A stretch of DNA of 64,000 nt from DATCYX01 sp963714425 (GCA_963714425.1 CAVQOI010000014.1:186001-250000), one strand, 5' to 3'; positions 44,827-54,071 are shown, counted from the first letter of the stretch. A program made the numbers and translations. The notes: generated by a model not told the origin, from the sequence alone.

Positions 44827-46131
44827 GTGACCAGGATAACAATGGAGATCCTGGTGATCCTCCTATTAATTGGTATCAATGGCTTCCTTGCGCTGGCAGA
44901 GATGGCAATTGCCTCAGCACGAAAAGCACGATTGAAACGGCTAGTCGAAGAGGGCGTCTCCGGGGCCGATACTGCATTGGAATTAGCTGGACATCCCACT
45001 CGCTATTTTTCCACAATCCAAGTGGGTATAACACTGATCGGTATCCTGAGTGGAGCATTTGGAGGTGCCACGCTTGCCGAAACAATTGGTGCTTGGTTTG
45101 AGCAGTTTCCGCCATTAGCGATGTACGGGGAAGGGATAGGGTTGGGGATTGTCGTGCTTGGGATCACTTATCTCACACTTGTTCTTGGCGAGCTAGTCCC
45201 CAAAAGGTTGGCACAGAACAACGCAGAGCAAATCGCAGTGCGAGTGGCGGAGCCATTACACCTTCTCTCACGCCTGACGTCACCAGCAGTTACAGTCCTG
45301 ACTCGCTCAACCGAATTCGTGTTGCGCGTGTTTGGTGCTGTCGGTCCACGCTCTCCATCCATAACTGAAGAGGAAGTCAAAATAATGCTCAGAGAAGGTA
45401 CCGAAATTGGTGTGTTTAATGTCACAGAGACTGAAATGATTAAGCACGTGCTTTGGCTGGCGGACCGTAAAATAAGCACGATGATGACCCATCGCACTGA
45501 GGTGGAGTGGCTGGATCTCGGCGACCCTCCAGGAGAGATCGAAAAGAAGATAGCCTCTGCCCAACATTCCCGCCTACCCGTTTCCCAAGGTTTATTGGAT
45601 GGTGTGGTTGGAATCCTGGTGATCAGGGAGTATCTCTCGCAAGCTGGGAGAGCTGATAACACGGTCATCCTGAACCTCTTAAGGGAACCTCTGTTTGTTC
45701 CTGAAGCTATGACAGCTCTTGAGCTTTTGGATCAATTCAAAAAGACACGCAAGCACCTGGCTGTAGTCGTTGATGAATTCGGGGGCGTGGTCGGGATCAT
45801 TACACCGAGTGATGTGTTAGTATCTATTGTTGGGGACTTACCTGATATCGATGAGAGTGAAGAGCCAAAAGCCATCCAACGCGAGGATGGCTCCTGGCTA
45901 CTCGATGGCACAATCTCATCTGAAGAGATCAAGGATTTCCTTTCATTGCTGGCATTACCCGGCGAAAAATTTGGGAATTATGAGACTTTAGGGGGAATGA
46001 TCATGGACCAGTTGGGACGCATACCAGTCAGCGGAGATCACTTTGAATGGAATGGGCTACGTTTTGAGGTGGTGGATATGGACGGTCGCCGGGTCGATAA
46101 GGTGCTCGTTAGCGCTGCGAATGGAAAATGA
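44827..46131 (+). CDS. CNNM/CorC-type membrane protein (hemolysin family)
   Basis: 434 residues from a GTG at 44827 with AAAGGAG 7 bases upstream. A DUF21/CNNM membrane domain (about 1-190, GELVPKRLA conserved) is followed by a CBS pair (about 205-330) and a C-terminal CorC_HlyC domain (about 345-430, DGTISSEEIKDFL). Relatives act in magnesium or sodium transport. The older name hemolysin is misleading. Confidence 0.93.
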   Translation: MTRITMEILVILLLIGINGFLALAEMAIASARKARLKRLVEEGVSGADTALELAGHPTRYFSTIQVGITLIGILSGAFGGATLAETIGAWFEQFPPLAMYGEGIGLGIVVLGITYLTLVLGELVPKRLAQNNAEQIAVRVAEPLHLLSRLTSPAVTVLTRSTEFVLRVFGAVGPRSPSITEEEVKIMLREGTEIGVFNVTETEMIKHVLWLADRKISTMMTHRTEVEWLDLGDPPGEIEKKIASAQHSRLPVSQGLLDGVVGILVIREYLSQAGRADNTVILNLLREPLFVPEAMTALELLDQFKKTRKHLAVVVDEFGGVVGIITPSDVLVSIVGDLPDIDESEEPKAIQREDGSWLLDGTISSEEIKDFLSLLALPGEKFGNYETLGGMIMDQLGRIPVSGDHFEWNGLRFEVVDMDGRRVDKVLVSAANGK

Positions 46132-46153
46132 GTAGCAGAAAGGGGATAAATCC

Positions 46154-46729
46154 CTATTCGTCTGTTACGTCCAAACCATCGGATGGCTGTTCAACCTCCG
46201 GAAGCGGTGGCAGATCGGTAAGAGAGTTTAATCCAAAATGCTGCAAGAATTCAGGTGTTACGCTGTAGAGAATTGGCCTGCCCGGAGCTTCGGCACGCCC
46301 AATTTCCTGTATCAAACCCTTGCTGAGCAGGCTCTTGAGCACCCCATCGCTATTCACACCCCGGATTGCGTCGATCTGCGGGCGAGTCGTAGGTTCTTGA
46401 TATGCAATAATTGCCAGTGCTTCTAGAGCCGCTCGGCTGAGCCGGCTGGTTGCGTCGAGACCCAGGAATCGCTCAATTAGTTCAGCTGCTTCTGGGGCGG
46501 TTGTCAGCTGTACTCGACCATGATGGCGCTGCAATCGTATTCCATGGTCTTCGCTGTGCTGGCGATACGATGCTTCTAGCTCGGTCAAGCCTTTCTCAAC
46601 CTCAGCTGAAGTTATCTCCAGAGCGGTTGCCAGCTGGCTGGCTGTCACGCTTCCAGGCGCGGCAAACAGGAGTGCTTCTAATTGAGCACTCAGATTGAGT
46701 GGAGTTTCAGATTCGGTAGTTGCGGTCAT
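46154..46729 (-). CDS. scpB: Segregation and condensation protein B
   Basis: 191 residues from the ATG at 46729; the longer frame to 46762 has an atypical N terminus. Two winged helices of the ScpB family (LSAQLEALLFAAPGSVTASQLA, ALEALAIIAYQEPTTRPQIDAIRGVNSDGVL). It is a partner of SMC and ScpA in chromosome segregation. scpA is not beside it. No ribosome site is obvious. Confidence 0.93.
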   Translation of the reverse strand: MTATTESETPLNLSAQLEALLFAAPGSVTASQLATALEITSAEVEKGLTELEASYRQHSEDHGIRLQRHHGRVQLTTAPEAAELIERFLGLDATSRLSRAALEALAIIAYQEPTTRPQIDAIRGVNSDGVLKSLLSKGLIQEIGRAEAPGRPILYSVTPEFLQHFGLNSLTDLPPLPEVEQPSDGLDVTDE

Positions 46730-46822
46730 GCTATGATAAAATTGGCAGGATTTTTCCCACACCCCCGACCTCAGGCAATATATCGGTTAGTGATGGAGTA
46801 GATTTATGCGATTTAAGATGTT

Positions 46823-47377
46823 TTGCCAGTTCTACTGGCGATTAGTATAATAATTGTCGCTTCCCTGGCGTGTAACTTCCCCGGGCAAAATTCACAACAG
46901 CCACTGGAGGCAATCCCGGTATCAACTGAAGCTGTTGATAGTTTGGCGAAGGACATCCTTATAGCTGCTCAGGAATTGCAGACAACTGGACGTGCATCTT
47001 TGGATATCAGCGAAGCTGAGCTGACCTCAGTGGTAGCTTTTGAGCTTCAAAGTCAGGAGACTCCAATAATGCTAGATCCGCAAATTTATTTGCGAGATGG
47101 TGAAATTCTTTTGGTTGGTAATGTACTTCAGAGCGAAAGATTGGTGCCAGTACAGGTTGTATTTATCGCCGAGCCTGACGCCAAAGGGAACCCCGATTTT
47201 GAGATCGTCTCGGCAAATATCGGCGTGTTACCTTTGCCTCAAAGCACCGTCCAACAATTCTCTAAGGAGTTAAACGCCGCCTTTGCGAGTACAATTGAAC
47301 CGCGAATTCAGGATATCTTTGTCGAATCGATCGTAATTGCGAACGGAGTGATGACCATTCAAGGTCACACAAGATGA
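46823..47377 (+). CDS. Putative lipoprotein, probably with a 5' single-base indel
   Basis: As read it begins at a TTG (46823) with half a signal peptide (LPVLLAISIIIVASLAC). An ATG at 46806 with GGAG 7 bases upstream encodes MRFKMF and is then one base out of frame. One extra T in the TTTT run at 46821-46824 would give a complete signal peptide MRFKMFLPVLLAISIIIVA followed by SLAC. The mature part (about 165 residues) has no known family. It overlaps the next gene by 4 bases. Confidence 0.72.
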   Translation: MPVLLAISIIIVASLACNFPGQNSQQPLEAIPVSTEAVDSLAKDILIAAQELQTTGRASLDISEAELTSVVAFELQSQETPIMLDPQIYLRDGEILLVGNVLQSERLVPVQVVFIAEPDAKGNPDFEIVSANIGVLPLPQSTVQQFSKELNAAFASTIEPRIQDIFVESIVIANGVMTIQGHTR

Positions 47378-48951
47378 GATTATACCATTGCCTCCTGGGG
47401 GTGACACTTCTTCTATTCATGGCAGGCTGTTCGCCGCCAAAGGCAACGCAAGCCGTTATTCTCGTAAGCATTGCCGCCGATGGAGAGAGTGTCTCCCTTC
47501 AGGTGCCGGCAGGCAGTACCGTTCAGCAGACCCTGGATAGTGCGGGCATAGCATTAGGAGGTTTGGATCGGGTAGAGCCGCCTTCTTATACCCTGCTAAC
47601 CGAAGGAGCGGAAGTTCGCGTCGTTCGCGTAAGTGAGGAGTTTACGATCGAGGAGGAGGTGATCCCCTTCGAGCGTCAATTGCTACAGAGCGAATCACTG
47701 GCTGACCAACAACGTTTGCTCGTACAAAAGGGTGTAAACGGCTTGAAGGAGATCACGTACCGCAAGGTGCTCGAGAATGGGGTTGAGATCTCGAACACAG
47801 CGGTCAAAGCGGGGGTCGTAACAGAGGCAGTTCCTGAGGTAATCATGGTGGGGGTTCGCGCTTCCTTCACCCCCGTGGAGCTACCCGGAAGGCTTGTATT
47901 CCTGCTTGGCAGCAACGCGTGGATGATGGAAGGAAACTCGGCGAATCGGCGTGCTCTGATCAATACTGGTGATCTGGACGGGCGGGTTTTTTCTCTCTCC
48001 CACGATGGGAATTGGCTGCTCTTCACCCGCCGTAGTAATGAGTTTGATACGATAAATAGCTTATGGGCGGCTGATTTAAGTGCTGATGAAGTCAAGGAAT
48101 TCGATTTGAAGGTGTCGAATGTTATCCATTTTGCGGAATGGATTCCGGGCTCAACGTCAAAAGTAGCATTTTCCACGGTTGAGCCCCGTTCTAGCCCGCC
48201 TGGCTGGCAAGCGAATAATGATTTATACGCACTTAGCTTCAGCTCCAGCGGTTGGGTATCCAACTGGCGCACTAAACCTGTCCTGGAAGCCAATTCCGGG
48301 GGCGTATATGGTTGGTGGGGCATGAGTTTTGTCTGGTCACCAGATGGGAAGCGGCTTGCGTACGCACGAGCGGACAGCGTGGGCGTGCTAGATTTCGATA
48401 CTGGTTTAATGAGGCCTCTGTTAGAGATAACCCCCCTCCAGACTGGGGAGGATTGGGCCTGGGTACCAGGGGTGAGTTGGGGAGCGGACGGAAACGTGCT
48501 CTTCACCGTCAATCACGCTCCACCTGATGAGTCGCAGCTATTCGACCTTACTGCTGTGCCATTGAGCGGGGGGGCTCCCATGCAGCTCTCACAAGAGGCA
48601 GGAATGTTCGCCTATCCGGTCGCCTCTCCCGCACAAACTGAAATCAATGTAGGGACGTCCTACCAGGTGGCTTACCTGCGTGCTACTTTCCCTCGGCAGT
48701 CTGAAAGCAGCCCCTACCGGCTGGTTGTCATGGATAGGGATGGCTCAAATGAGAATATTCTCTTCCCTCCGCAAGGCGAGCCGGGTCTGGAGCCGCAAAA
48801 TCTGGAATGGTCACCCTCCCCCCTACCTACGAGTGGGGATTACGCCATAGCGATTCTTCATCAGGGCAATCTGTGGATGGTGAATAGCCGGACCGGAGAA
48901 GCCTGGCAGATTACCGGGGATGGTTTGACCCGAAAAATATCATGGAGGTAG
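47374..48951 (+). CDS. Lipoprotein with DUF348/G5 module and TolB-like propeller
   Basis: 525 residues. Lipobox MAGC at residues 17-20. A ubiquitin-like DUF348 domain (VSLQVPAGSTVQQTLDSAGI) and a G5 domain (EEEVIPFERQLLQSESL to GVVTEAVPEVIMVG) follow. The remainder is a beta-propeller resembling TolB/WD40 (MSFVWSPDGKRLAYARAD, VSWGADGNVLFTVN). DUF348-G5 is typical of cell-wall-associated proteins such as Rpf. ATGA overlap with the previous lipoprotein indicates coupled translation. Function unknown. Confidence 0.85.
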   Translation: MRLYHCLLGVTLLLFMAGCSPPKATQAVILVSIAADGESVSLQVPAGSTVQQTLDSAGIALGGLDRVEPPSYTLLTEGAEVRVVRVSEEFTIEEEVIPFERQLLQSESLADQQRLLVQKGVNGLKEITYRKVLENGVEISNTAVKAGVVTEAVPEVIMVGVRASFTPVELPGRLVFLLGSNAWMMEGNSANRRALINTGDLDGRVFSLSHDGNWLLFTRRSNEFDTINSLWAADLSADEVKEFDLKVSNVIHFAEWIPGSTSKVAFSTVEPRSSPPGWQANNDLYALSFSSSGWVSNWRTKPVLEANSGGVYGWWGMSFVWSPDGKRLAYARADSVGVLDFDTGLMRPLLEITPLQTGEDWAWVPGVSWGADGNVLFTVNHAPPDESQLFDLTAVPLSGGAPMQLSQEAGMFAYPVASPAQTEINVGTSYQVAYLRATFPRQSESSPYRLVVMDRDGSNENILFPPQGEPGLEPQNLEWSPSPLPTSGDYAIAILHQGNLWMVNSRTGEAWQITGDGLTRKISWR

Positions 48952-48958
48952 CAGGAAT

Positions 48959-49918
48959 ATGAGGATATTAATTACTGGTGCGGCTGGATTTCTTGGCTCG
49001 CATCTATGCGACCGGTTACTCAATGAAGGGCACGAAGTAGTTGGGATGGACAATTTCATCACAGGCAGTCCGGATAATTTAGCCCATCTCTCAGGCAATC
49101 CTAAGTTCTTATTTATTCGTCACGATGTCTCAAATTTCATATTTGTGCCCGGAAAGATAGATGCCGTCCTGCACTTCGCATCGCCGGCAAGCCCTAACCC
49201 GAACTCGCCGTATGGATACGTAAACTTACCGATTCAAACGATGAAAGCAGGGGCATTGGGGACCCATAATACCCTGGGGGTGGCCCGCGTTCACGCAGCA
49301 CGTTTCTTGCTGGCATCGACCAGCGAAATATATGGCGACCCTCTCGAGCACCCTCAAACTGAGTCTTATTGGGGACACGTTGATCCGATTGGAACGAGAT
49401 CGGTTTACGACGAAGCCAAACAATTCGCTGAAGCGTTGACCATGGCCTATCATCGATTTCATGGTATCGATACCCGCATCGTTCGTATCTTTAATACATA
49501 TGGCCCACGGATGCACCTCGATGATGGTCGTGTAGTGCCGAATTTCCTACAGCAGGCGTTGAATCACGAGCCATTAACGGTTTATGGGGATGGCGCCCAA
49601 ACGCGTAGCTTTTGCTACGTGGATGACTTGATTGAAGGAATCGTCCGTTTGCTCTACTCTGATGAGCATCAGCCGGTCAATATCGGCAACCATGTCGAGA
49701 CCACAATCCTTGAGTTTGCGAAGATTATCAACCTTCTGGTAGGGAATCCAGAAGGAGTTATCTATAAAGAATCCTCCAGAGGGGAGGGCGACCCGCAGCA
49801 ACGCCAGCCCGATATCACCAGGGCGAAGCAGATACTGGGATGGGAGCCAAAAATTGGCATGCAGGATGGGTTACGCAATACGATCCCTTACTTCAAATCC
49901 AAGTTGGGGCTGGAATGA
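48959..49918 (+). CDS. SDR epimerase/dehydratase, UDP-glucuronate decarboxylase-like
   Basis: 319 residues. GAAGFLGSHL at the N terminus, Ser122 region and YDEAK (Tyr150, Lys154) give a complete extended SDR active site. HFASPASP, EIYGDPLEHPQTE and RIFNTYGPRM resemble UDP-xylose synthase. Substrate not proven. It is followed by GtrA with an ATGA overlap, so a sugar-nucleotide step and a membrane glycan step may be coupled. Confidence 0.9.
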   Translation: MRILITGAAGFLGSHLCDRLLNEGHEVVGMDNFITGSPDNLAHLSGNPKFLFIRHDVSNFIFVPGKIDAVLHFASPASPNPNSPYGYVNLPIQTMKAGALGTHNTLGVARVHAARFLLASTSEIYGDPLEHPQTESYWGHVDPIGTRSVYDEAKQFAEALTMAYHRFHGIDTRIVRIFNTYGPRMHLDDGRVVPNFLQQALNHEPLTVYGDGAQTRSFCYVDDLIEGIVRLLYSDEHQPVNIGNHVETTILEFAKIINLLVGNPEGVIYKESSRGEGDPQQRQPDITRAKQILGWEPKIGMQDGLRNTIPYFKSKLGLE

Positions 49919-50376
49919 CAATCATTGTTACAAACCCACGCGAGCGTACACGGTTTCTCCGTTTTGCTGCTGTAGGCGCCTTCGGAGCTGTTGTCGATTT
50001 TGGGATCGCCAATGTGCTCGTCTATGTGTTCTCCACATCTCTAGTCTTCGGGGGCATTGTCTCGTTCATTTGCGCGATATTAAGCAACTTCACCTGGAAC
50101 CGCTATTGGACCTACCCTGATTCGCGAACGAAGCCAATCGGTCGGCAATTGATCCAATTTTCGATAGTGAGTGTCATGGGTTTGACAATCCGAATCCCCA
50201 TCTTGCACTATCTCGAGCATCCGCTTTTTGATTTGTTCTCCAGTTTGCCAATTTCAATTCCAGTGCTTAGTCCTGACGTCTTGGCGAAAAATATTACACT
50301 TGCAATTGCTGTGATCATCGTTATGTTTTGGAATTTTTTCGTCAACCGTTATTGGACCTATAATGACGTCGAGTAA
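49915..50376 (+). CDS. GtrA-family membrane protein
   Basis: 153 residues from the ATG at 49915, overlapping the epimerase stop by 4 bases. Four membrane helices with FAAVGAFGAVVDFG and NFTWNRYWTYPD, repeated as NFFVNRYWTYND near the end. GtrA proteins are thought to flip polyprenyl-linked sugars. The two RYWTY motifs are a family feature. Confidence 0.88.
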   Translation: MTIIVTNPRERTRFLRFAAVGAFGAVVDFGIANVLVYVFSTSLVFGGIVSFICAILSNFTWNRYWTYPDSRTKPIGRQLIQFSIVSVMGLTIRIPILHYLEHPLFDLFSSLPISIPVLSPDVLAKNITLAIAVIIVMFWNFFVNRYWTYNDVE

Positions 50377-50393
50377 TTTATAATGTTTATAGC

Positions 50394-50771
50394 ATGCCAG
50401 AGACTGCTCAATTGATCCCAATCTATACTACCCACGGGGATGTCGGGGGCTTCTTGCGCTACCCGCACATCTATAATCGCCAAGGGGAGTGGATGGGATG
50501 GGTGACATCGAAGCGGCAGGTGTATTCTGTCCATGGGCATTATGTGGGCTACTTGAGCGATGATCCGCGAATTTTGCGCAAGCAATCATCGGGCTATTTT
50601 AAGCCACGTCTCTCGCCCCCACCCCCACCTCAGCCTATCATTCCCCCAGCCACGGTACCCCTTGCGCCTATGATGCCGGAAGTCCCTATTGGGGTCTTTG
50701 ATGTGATCGAAGAGCGCCCCGAAATGCTTCCCGGGGTAGATTTCGGCGACTTGCGAGACGATGTAGATTGA
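50394..50771 (+). CDS. Small beta-flower-like protein with proline-rich linker
   Basis: 125 residues. The N-terminal half has short repeated beta motifs (GEWMGWVTSKRQVYSVHGHYVGYLSDD) resembling what I recall as the four-fold beta flower fold. A run of prolines (PPPPPQPIIPPATVPLAPMMP) and an acidic C terminus follow. The function of this family is unknown. It overlaps the next start by 4 bases (TTGA). Confidence 0.65.
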   Translation: MPETAQLIPIYTTHGDVGGFLRYPHIYNRQGEWMGWVTSKRQVYSVHGHYVGYLSDDPRILRKQSSGYFKPRLSPPPPPQPIIPPATVPLAPMMPEVPIGVFDVIEERPEMLPGVDFGDLRDDVD

Positions 50772-51274
50772 GCGATTCAGGTACGCAAACTGGTAAGACC
50801 GTTGATGCATCCCGCGTGCAGCTTGCCCAGCTGATGCAGCCTGAGCATGCCAATAACTTGGGAAATGTACACGGAGGCTGGATCGTAAAGCTGATGGATG
50901 AATCCGGCGCCTTGGCCTGTATGCGCCATGCACAACGCCGCGTGGTCACGGTTGCCATAGACCAGATGGTATTTCGACAGCCCATCCGCATAGGAGATTT
51001 GGTAATCCTAAAGGCAGAAGTGAGCTATGTTGGGCGGACGTCACTCGAAGCTGAGGTCAACGTCACCGCTGAAAACCCGGTGACGGGAGAATGCACATTC
51101 ACCAATACTGGCTATTTCGTATACGTTGCTATGAATAGGGATGGAAAACCCGTCTCTGTCCCGCCGTTAATACCCCAGACAGAGCAAGAGCGTCGGCGAA
51201 TGGATGAGGGTCGCGAACGTCAGGAACGGCGCCTGGCTCAGTCAAGGAAGAGAGACAACGAATCAGGTCCATAA
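50768..51274 (+). CDS. Acyl-CoA thioesterase, hot-dog fold
   Basis: 168 residues from a TTG overlapping the upstream stop (TTGA). YciA/BACH-like features are HANNLGNVHGGWIVKLMDESGALA (catalytic Asn/Asp region) and VAIDQMVFRQPIRIGDLV. It hydrolyses acyl-CoA; chain length unknown. The C-terminal 35 residues are highly charged. Confidence 0.85.
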   Translation: MSDSGTQTGKTVDASRVQLAQLMQPEHANNLGNVHGGWIVKLMDESGALACMRHAQRRVVTVAIDQMVFRQPIRIGDLVILKAEVSYVGRTSLEAEVNVTAENPVTGECTFTNTGYFVYVAMNRDGKPVSVPPLIPQTEQERRRMDEGRERQERRLAQSRKRDNESGP

Positions 51275-51279
51275 GAATC

Positions 51280-52479
51280 ATGGAAATTCCCCCCGATCCT
51301 GAAGAGACCACTGCACAGGAAGAAGCCGTACCAGTACGCTCGCTACGCGAGCTAATTGACAAGGTTACTGGTCGCGGATTTCGTCATGTGCACCCCGGAG
51401 AGGAAGCCGGGCGAGTGTTGGAAACGCTCCCTTACCCGTTTTTGGCTTTGGTTGGGCAGCCAGAGATGAAGTTGGCGCTTGTCCTGGCGCTTGTAAATCC
51501 CAATGTTGGCGGCGTGCTTCTGATAGGACCACGTGGCACAGGAAAGACCACAGCAGTACGTAGTCTGGTCGACCTGCTCCCTGAGACCCCGCGCAGCTTG
51601 TGCTACTATGGTTGCCTTCCCGAAGATATCGTTTCAGGTGGAATCGACGCAGTTTGTCCGGATTGTGCCAGGAAATACGCCGAGGGGGAACCATTAGCAT
51701 CGATGGATCGCGTGCGTCTGGTGGATTTGCCCCTCAATGCACGCTTGGAAGATGTTGTTGGCGGGCTGGATGAACGCGCCGCTTTACACCAGCGAATGCG
51801 GCTAAAGCGAGGCATCCTTGCGCAAGCTGATCGCAATTTGCTCTATGTGGATGAGGTCAACCTGCTAGAAGATGACGTAGTCGATGCACTGCTAGACGCG
51901 GCTGCGCAGGGCATTTATACAGTTCGCCGCGGTCCTATCTCAGCGACCTACTGGTCGCGTTTCCTGCTTGTCGGCTCTATGAATCCTGAGGAGGGCGGAC
52001 TGCGTCCTCAGATACAAGATCGTTTCGGCTTGCGGGTGCTTGTGCGTCCGCTGGACGAGCGCCAGGATCGTCTGGAGGTATACCGCAGGGTGCAATCTTA
52101 CCGATTGGATCCGCGCCAGGTGATCACATCCTTTGATGCTGAGACAAGACTGGCACAAGAAGAGATACAGATTGCACGAGAAAGCCTGCCCAAAGTTTCA
52201 CTGCCGGATAACGTGGCGAACGTTGGCCTGGAGCTCATCGCCCACCTCAAAATCGAATCCTTGCGAGCTGAAATCACCCTTTTCGAAGCGGCGCGGGCAT
52301 ATGCAGCTGCGGACGGGCGGGCTGAGGTCACCCATGATGATATTCGCATTGTAGCTCCGATGTCGCTGCGCTTGCGTCGATCTGCTTTCATGCACGAATA
52401 CTTCCAACGACAGGGCGAAGAGGAGACCGAGCTATCCGGTGCGATTGGAGCGCTGATCCCCTTACCAGCGGATAAATGA
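51280..52479 (+). CDS. Magnesium chelatase BchI/ChlI-like ATPase
   Basis: 399 residues. AAA+ domain with Walker A GPRGTGKT (83-90), Walker B LLYVDEVNLL, the sensor segment GSMNPEEGGLRPQIQDRFGL and the cysteine pair CPDCARK of the BchI insertion. In phototrophs BchI drives magnesium insertion with BchD and BchH; none is in this window and nothing else suggests phototrophy. It may serve another chelatase or a MoxR-like remodelling task. It is followed two bases later by a URO-D-family protein. Confidence 0.85.
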   Translation: MEIPPDPEETTAQEEAVPVRSLRELIDKVTGRGFRHVHPGEEAGRVLETLPYPFLALVGQPEMKLALVLALVNPNVGGVLLIGPRGTGKTTAVRSLVDLLPETPRSLCYYGCLPEDIVSGGIDAVCPDCARKYAEGEPLASMDRVRLVDLPLNARLEDVVGGLDERAALHQRMRLKRGILAQADRNLLYVDEVNLLEDDVVDALLDAAAQGIYTVRRGPISATYWSRFLLVGSMNPEEGGLRPQIQDRFGLRVLVRPLDERQDRLEVYRRVQSYRLDPRQVITSFDAETRLAQEEIQIARESLPKVSLPDNVANVGLELIAHLKIESLRAEITLFEAARAYAAADGRAEVTHDDIRIVAPMSLRLRRSAFMHEYFQRQGEEETELSGAIGALIPLPADK

Positions 52480-52480
52480 T

Positions 52481-53461
52481 ATGGATCATAGGCAACGCCT
52501 TGAAACCCTTCTATCGGGTGTAAAGCCCGACCGGACACCTGTTGCCTTGTGGCGGCATTTCCCAGTTGATGATCAGGAGCCTCATAGCCTCGCAGGGGCA
52601 ACACTTGATTTTCAACGCACATATGATTTTGATTTGGTGAAGGTTACGCCTGCATCATCCTTTTGTCTTAAGGATTGGGGTGTCCAGGATGAGTGGCGCG
52701 GCGCTAGCGAGGGAACCCGGGAATATACGAAGCGTGCCATCAACCGGGAAGATGACTGGGAACAGTTACAGATATTGGACCCGCACAGAGGATACCTGGG
52801 GCAGCAGCTAGAATGTTTGCGCATCATCACCCGCGAGCTTGGTGATAAGACACCTGTCATCCAGACGATCTTCAACCCCCTAGCACAGGCAAAAAATTTG
52901 GTGGGTGGGGCTAATTTGTTTGCACACTTGCGCAAATACCCCAAGGCCTTACACATGGGGCTTGAGACGATTGCGGAGAGCACGCGTCGCTTCATTGAGG
53001 CTGCCAGGGAGACTGGAATTGCAGGCGTGTTTTATGCTGTGCAACACGCCCAGTATCATCTGCTCTCACCTGAGGAATACCAGGCATTTGGCAGGCGCTA
53101 CGATTTACAAATCTTAGAGGTATTGGACGGCACGTGGCTCAATATGTTGCACCTGCATGGCGAGAACGTCATGTATGATCTTTTTGTGGATTTTCCCGTC
53201 CAAATTCTCAACTGGCATGACCAGGAGACCCCCCCTTCCCTGGCTGAAGGACTCAATCGATATGCAGGTGTTGTGTGTGGTGGATTACAGCGGGAACAGA
53301 CTCTTGTACTGGGCACACCACAACAAGTAATTACGGAAGCGCGAAAGGCAATTCAGGCGACTGGAGGTAAACGCTTCCTGTTGGGCACAGGCTGTGTGAC
53401 CCCGATCACCGCTCCCCGAGCCAATCTGCTCGCGGCGCGCCAGGCTGTCGAGGAAGTATGA
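52481..53461 (+). CDS. Uroporphyrinogen decarboxylase-family protein, not canonical HemE
   Basis: 326 residues. URO-D TIM-barrel family by overall pattern, but the HemE signature RPPxWxMRQAGR near the N terminus is replaced by RTPVALWRHFPVDDQ. LHLHGEN and GTGCVTP near the C terminus could be metal ligands, as in MtaA-type corrinoid methyltransferases. So a methyltransferase or decarboxylase of another substrate is likely. It is flanked by the BchI-like ATPase and rsmD with 4-base overlap. Confidence 0.78.
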   Translation: MDHRQRLETLLSGVKPDRTPVALWRHFPVDDQEPHSLAGATLDFQRTYDFDLVKVTPASSFCLKDWGVQDEWRGASEGTREYTKRAINREDDWEQLQILDPHRGYLGQQLECLRIITRELGDKTPVIQTIFNPLAQAKNLVGGANLFAHLRKYPKALHMGLETIAESTRRFIEAARETGIAGVFYAVQHAQYHLLSPEEYQAFGRRYDLQILEVLDGTWLNMLHLHGENVMYDLFVDFPVQILNWHDQETPPSLAEGLNRYAGVVCGGLQREQTLVLGTPQQVITEARKAIQATGGKRFLLGTGCVTPITAPRANLLAARQAVEEV

Positions 53462-54033
53462 GTGGTCTGCGGGTAATCGGTGGAAGGGCGCGCGGGCACA
53501 AATTGCGCCCCGTCCCTGGGGATACTACCCGTCCGATAACCGATCGCACAAAAGAGTCACTCTACAATATTATCGGCGCGGATATCATTGGCGCCTCTTG
53601 CCTAGACCTGTTCGCAGGCACGGGGAGCGTTGGTATAGAAGCGCTCAGCCGGGGAGCAGTCTTTGTTCGCTTTTTGGATAGTGATAGCCAAGCAGTACGC
53701 ACTATCCGCTCCAACCTGGAGCTTACCGGTCTGGTTGATGCTGCGGATGTACTACGCTTCGATGCTTTTCAATTCCTGGATTTACAGCCAGACCGGCGCT
53801 TCGACTATATCTACGTTGCTCCCCCGCAATACCGGGAATTGTGGCAGCGCGCTGTACAAACTATTGATGCTCGACCAGGTTGGTTATCAGCAGATGCCTG
53901 GGTGATCGTCCAGATTCATCCAAAAGAGTATGAAGAGCTACCTATGAGCCATCTTGAAGAATTTGACCAACGTCGATATGGTAGTACCCTACTGGTATTT
54001 TTCCGTAGGATCGAATCCCTTCTTAAAGATTAA
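53458..54033 (+). CDS. rsmD: RsmD-like 16S rRNA (guanine966-N2) methyltransferase, altered motif IV
   Basis: 191 residues. SAM-binding DLFAGTGSVGIEALSRGA and the N-terminal RVIGGRARGHKL and RPITDRTKESLYNII identify RsmD. Motif IV, normally (D/N)PP(F/Y) and needed for N2 methylation, reads APPQ at 121-124. Either the family in this lineage has a different catalytic motif or the enzyme is impaired. It is the last gene of the 46.8-54.0 kb run; the start overlaps the previous stop. Confidence 0.85.
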   Translation: MSGLRVIGGRARGHKLRPVPGDTTRPITDRTKESLYNIIGADIIGASCLDLFAGTGSVGIEALSRGAVFVRFLDSDSQAVRTIRSNLELTGLVDAADVLRFDAFQFLDLQPDRRFDYIYVAPPQYRELWQRAVQTIDARPGWLSADAWVIVQIHPKEYEELPMSHLEEFDQRRYGSTLLVFFRRIESLLKD

Positions 54034-54071
54034 ATCACTGAATTGCTCTCCCCCCAATTCCATATGCAGAA

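Noticed and set aside
51280..52479. Bacteriochlorophyll synthesis locus
   Set aside because: No other bch, puf or chlorosome genes are visible.
52481..53461. Annotation as HemE
   Set aside because: The N-terminal HemE signature is missing.
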